Positions 38,087-38,215 of a DNA stretch of 38,215 nt are shown here, piece after piece (within the stretch, counting starts at the first letter, position 1; every line of letters begins with the position of its first letter). The DNA is taken from IMG/VR virus record IMGVR_UViG_3300047673_000284, positions 1-38,215 of that record; one strand, 5' to 3'. Both the position numbers and the translations under genes were made by a program. Under the pieces are notes generated by a model. That model saw nothing but the letters and a program-made list of their open reading frames with translations, had not been told where the DNA came from and ran no database searches. Source of the stretch: a virus.

Positions 38087-38108
38087 GCCGAACCTGAGAA
38101 TACCTGAG
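37949..38108. repeat. 17-bp inverted repeat around the start of terS, candidate packaging site
   Basis: CTCAGGTATTCTCAGGT at 37949-37965 is exactly complementary to 38092-38108, 126 bases apart. The left arm is itself two tandem copies of TCAGGTATTC (37950-37959, 37960-37969); the right arm has one full and one partial copy. Small terminases of P22 and SPP1 recognise pac sites within or next to their own genes. The left arm is coding, but the right arm lies upstream of the chosen start. Confidence 0.6.
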
Positions 38109-38111
38109 TTT

Positions 38112-38215
38112 TCACGGCGCCGGCTTGCGCTGGCCAAGCACCCACAGGATCGCTTCGTACACCGCGCGCGCGATCACCCAGCCAATCCCCACGAAGAATC
38201 CGAACAAGATCAGGT
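38112..38215 (-). CDS. Membrane protein, C-terminal end only
   Basis: The last 33 codons are present and the start is outside the window. They encode LILFGFFVGIGWVIARAV and then a charged tail ending RKPAP. One membrane helix with a basic end is clear, but the family is unknown. The stop lies 26 bases before the small terminase start. Confidence 0.6.
   Translation of the reverse strand, partial: LILFGFFVGIGWVIARAVYEAILWVLGQRKPAP

Overview
This window is most of the genome of a temperate, long-tailed double-stranded DNA phage (Caudoviricetes, siphovirus type), seen as a prophage end or as the integrase end of a phage contig. The DNA is strongly GC-rich throughout. The best host clue is the left-flank secreted protein: signal peptide, a 'YLPIV' motif and a Pro-Thr-Ala-Thr repeat linker. 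That combination is typical of exported Chloroflexota proteins, and a membrane protein at 32731-33003 has a similar Pro/Thr-rich tail. I therefore infer a Chloroflexota host, with moderate confidence. No repressor, holin or endolysin could be recognised, so part of the phage probably lies beyond the right edge.

Layout. (1) 1-745: probable host flank with one secreted-protein gene. (2) 746-2095: the 3' end of a tRNA gene (likely attachment core), a strong bidirectional terminator, a 17-bp inverted repeat that may hold integrase arm sites, a complete tyrosine integrase on the minus strand, and a divergent control region. (3) 2096-8999, plus strand: an early/replication operon in which most neighbours overlap as ATGA. 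It carries zinc-finger proteins, a lambda O-like initiator with four 19-bp iterons inside its own gene, a stand-alone DnaA domain IV, a ParB/DUF3102-like protein and a DnaQ-type exonuclease. (4) 9000-10779, plus strand: a hairpin-rich gap, then three membrane proteins. (5) 10825-38215, minus strand, to be read from high to low coordinates: small and large terminase, portal, MuF-like head protein, HK97 gp10-like protein, protease with nested scaffold, major capsid protein, a sugar/glycosyltransferase cassette, a LamG protein, a connector, a probable tail tube with an Asp-box propeller, tail chaperones, tape measure and three tail-tip proteins.

Most unusual points. The portal protein carries a complete 2H phosphoesterase domain at its C-terminus, and the peptide ATKDA flanks that domain on both sides and recurs near the N-terminus of the capsid protein. 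A 12-residue peptide, GTPLHGPGGLLG, is shared by the capsid protein and the N-terminus of the protease. The origin resembles that of lambda, with iterons, a hairpin and an AT-rich patch inside the initiator gene. A perfect 17-bp inverted repeat brackets the start of the small terminase gene like a packaging site. A translationally coupled heptose/glycosyltransferase/methyltransferase cassette sits between head and tail genes. An intrinsic terminator ends only about 10 bases before the start of the protease gene.

Working model. After integration or induction through the tRNA site, the initiator and DnaA-like protein open the intragenic origin. Terminase then packages DNA from sites near its own small-subunit gene. 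Protease and scaffold, made from one reading frame, build and mature the head. The sugar cassette may glycosylate virion proteins or remodel the host surface. The lectin-like LamG and propeller proteins may handle host recognition.
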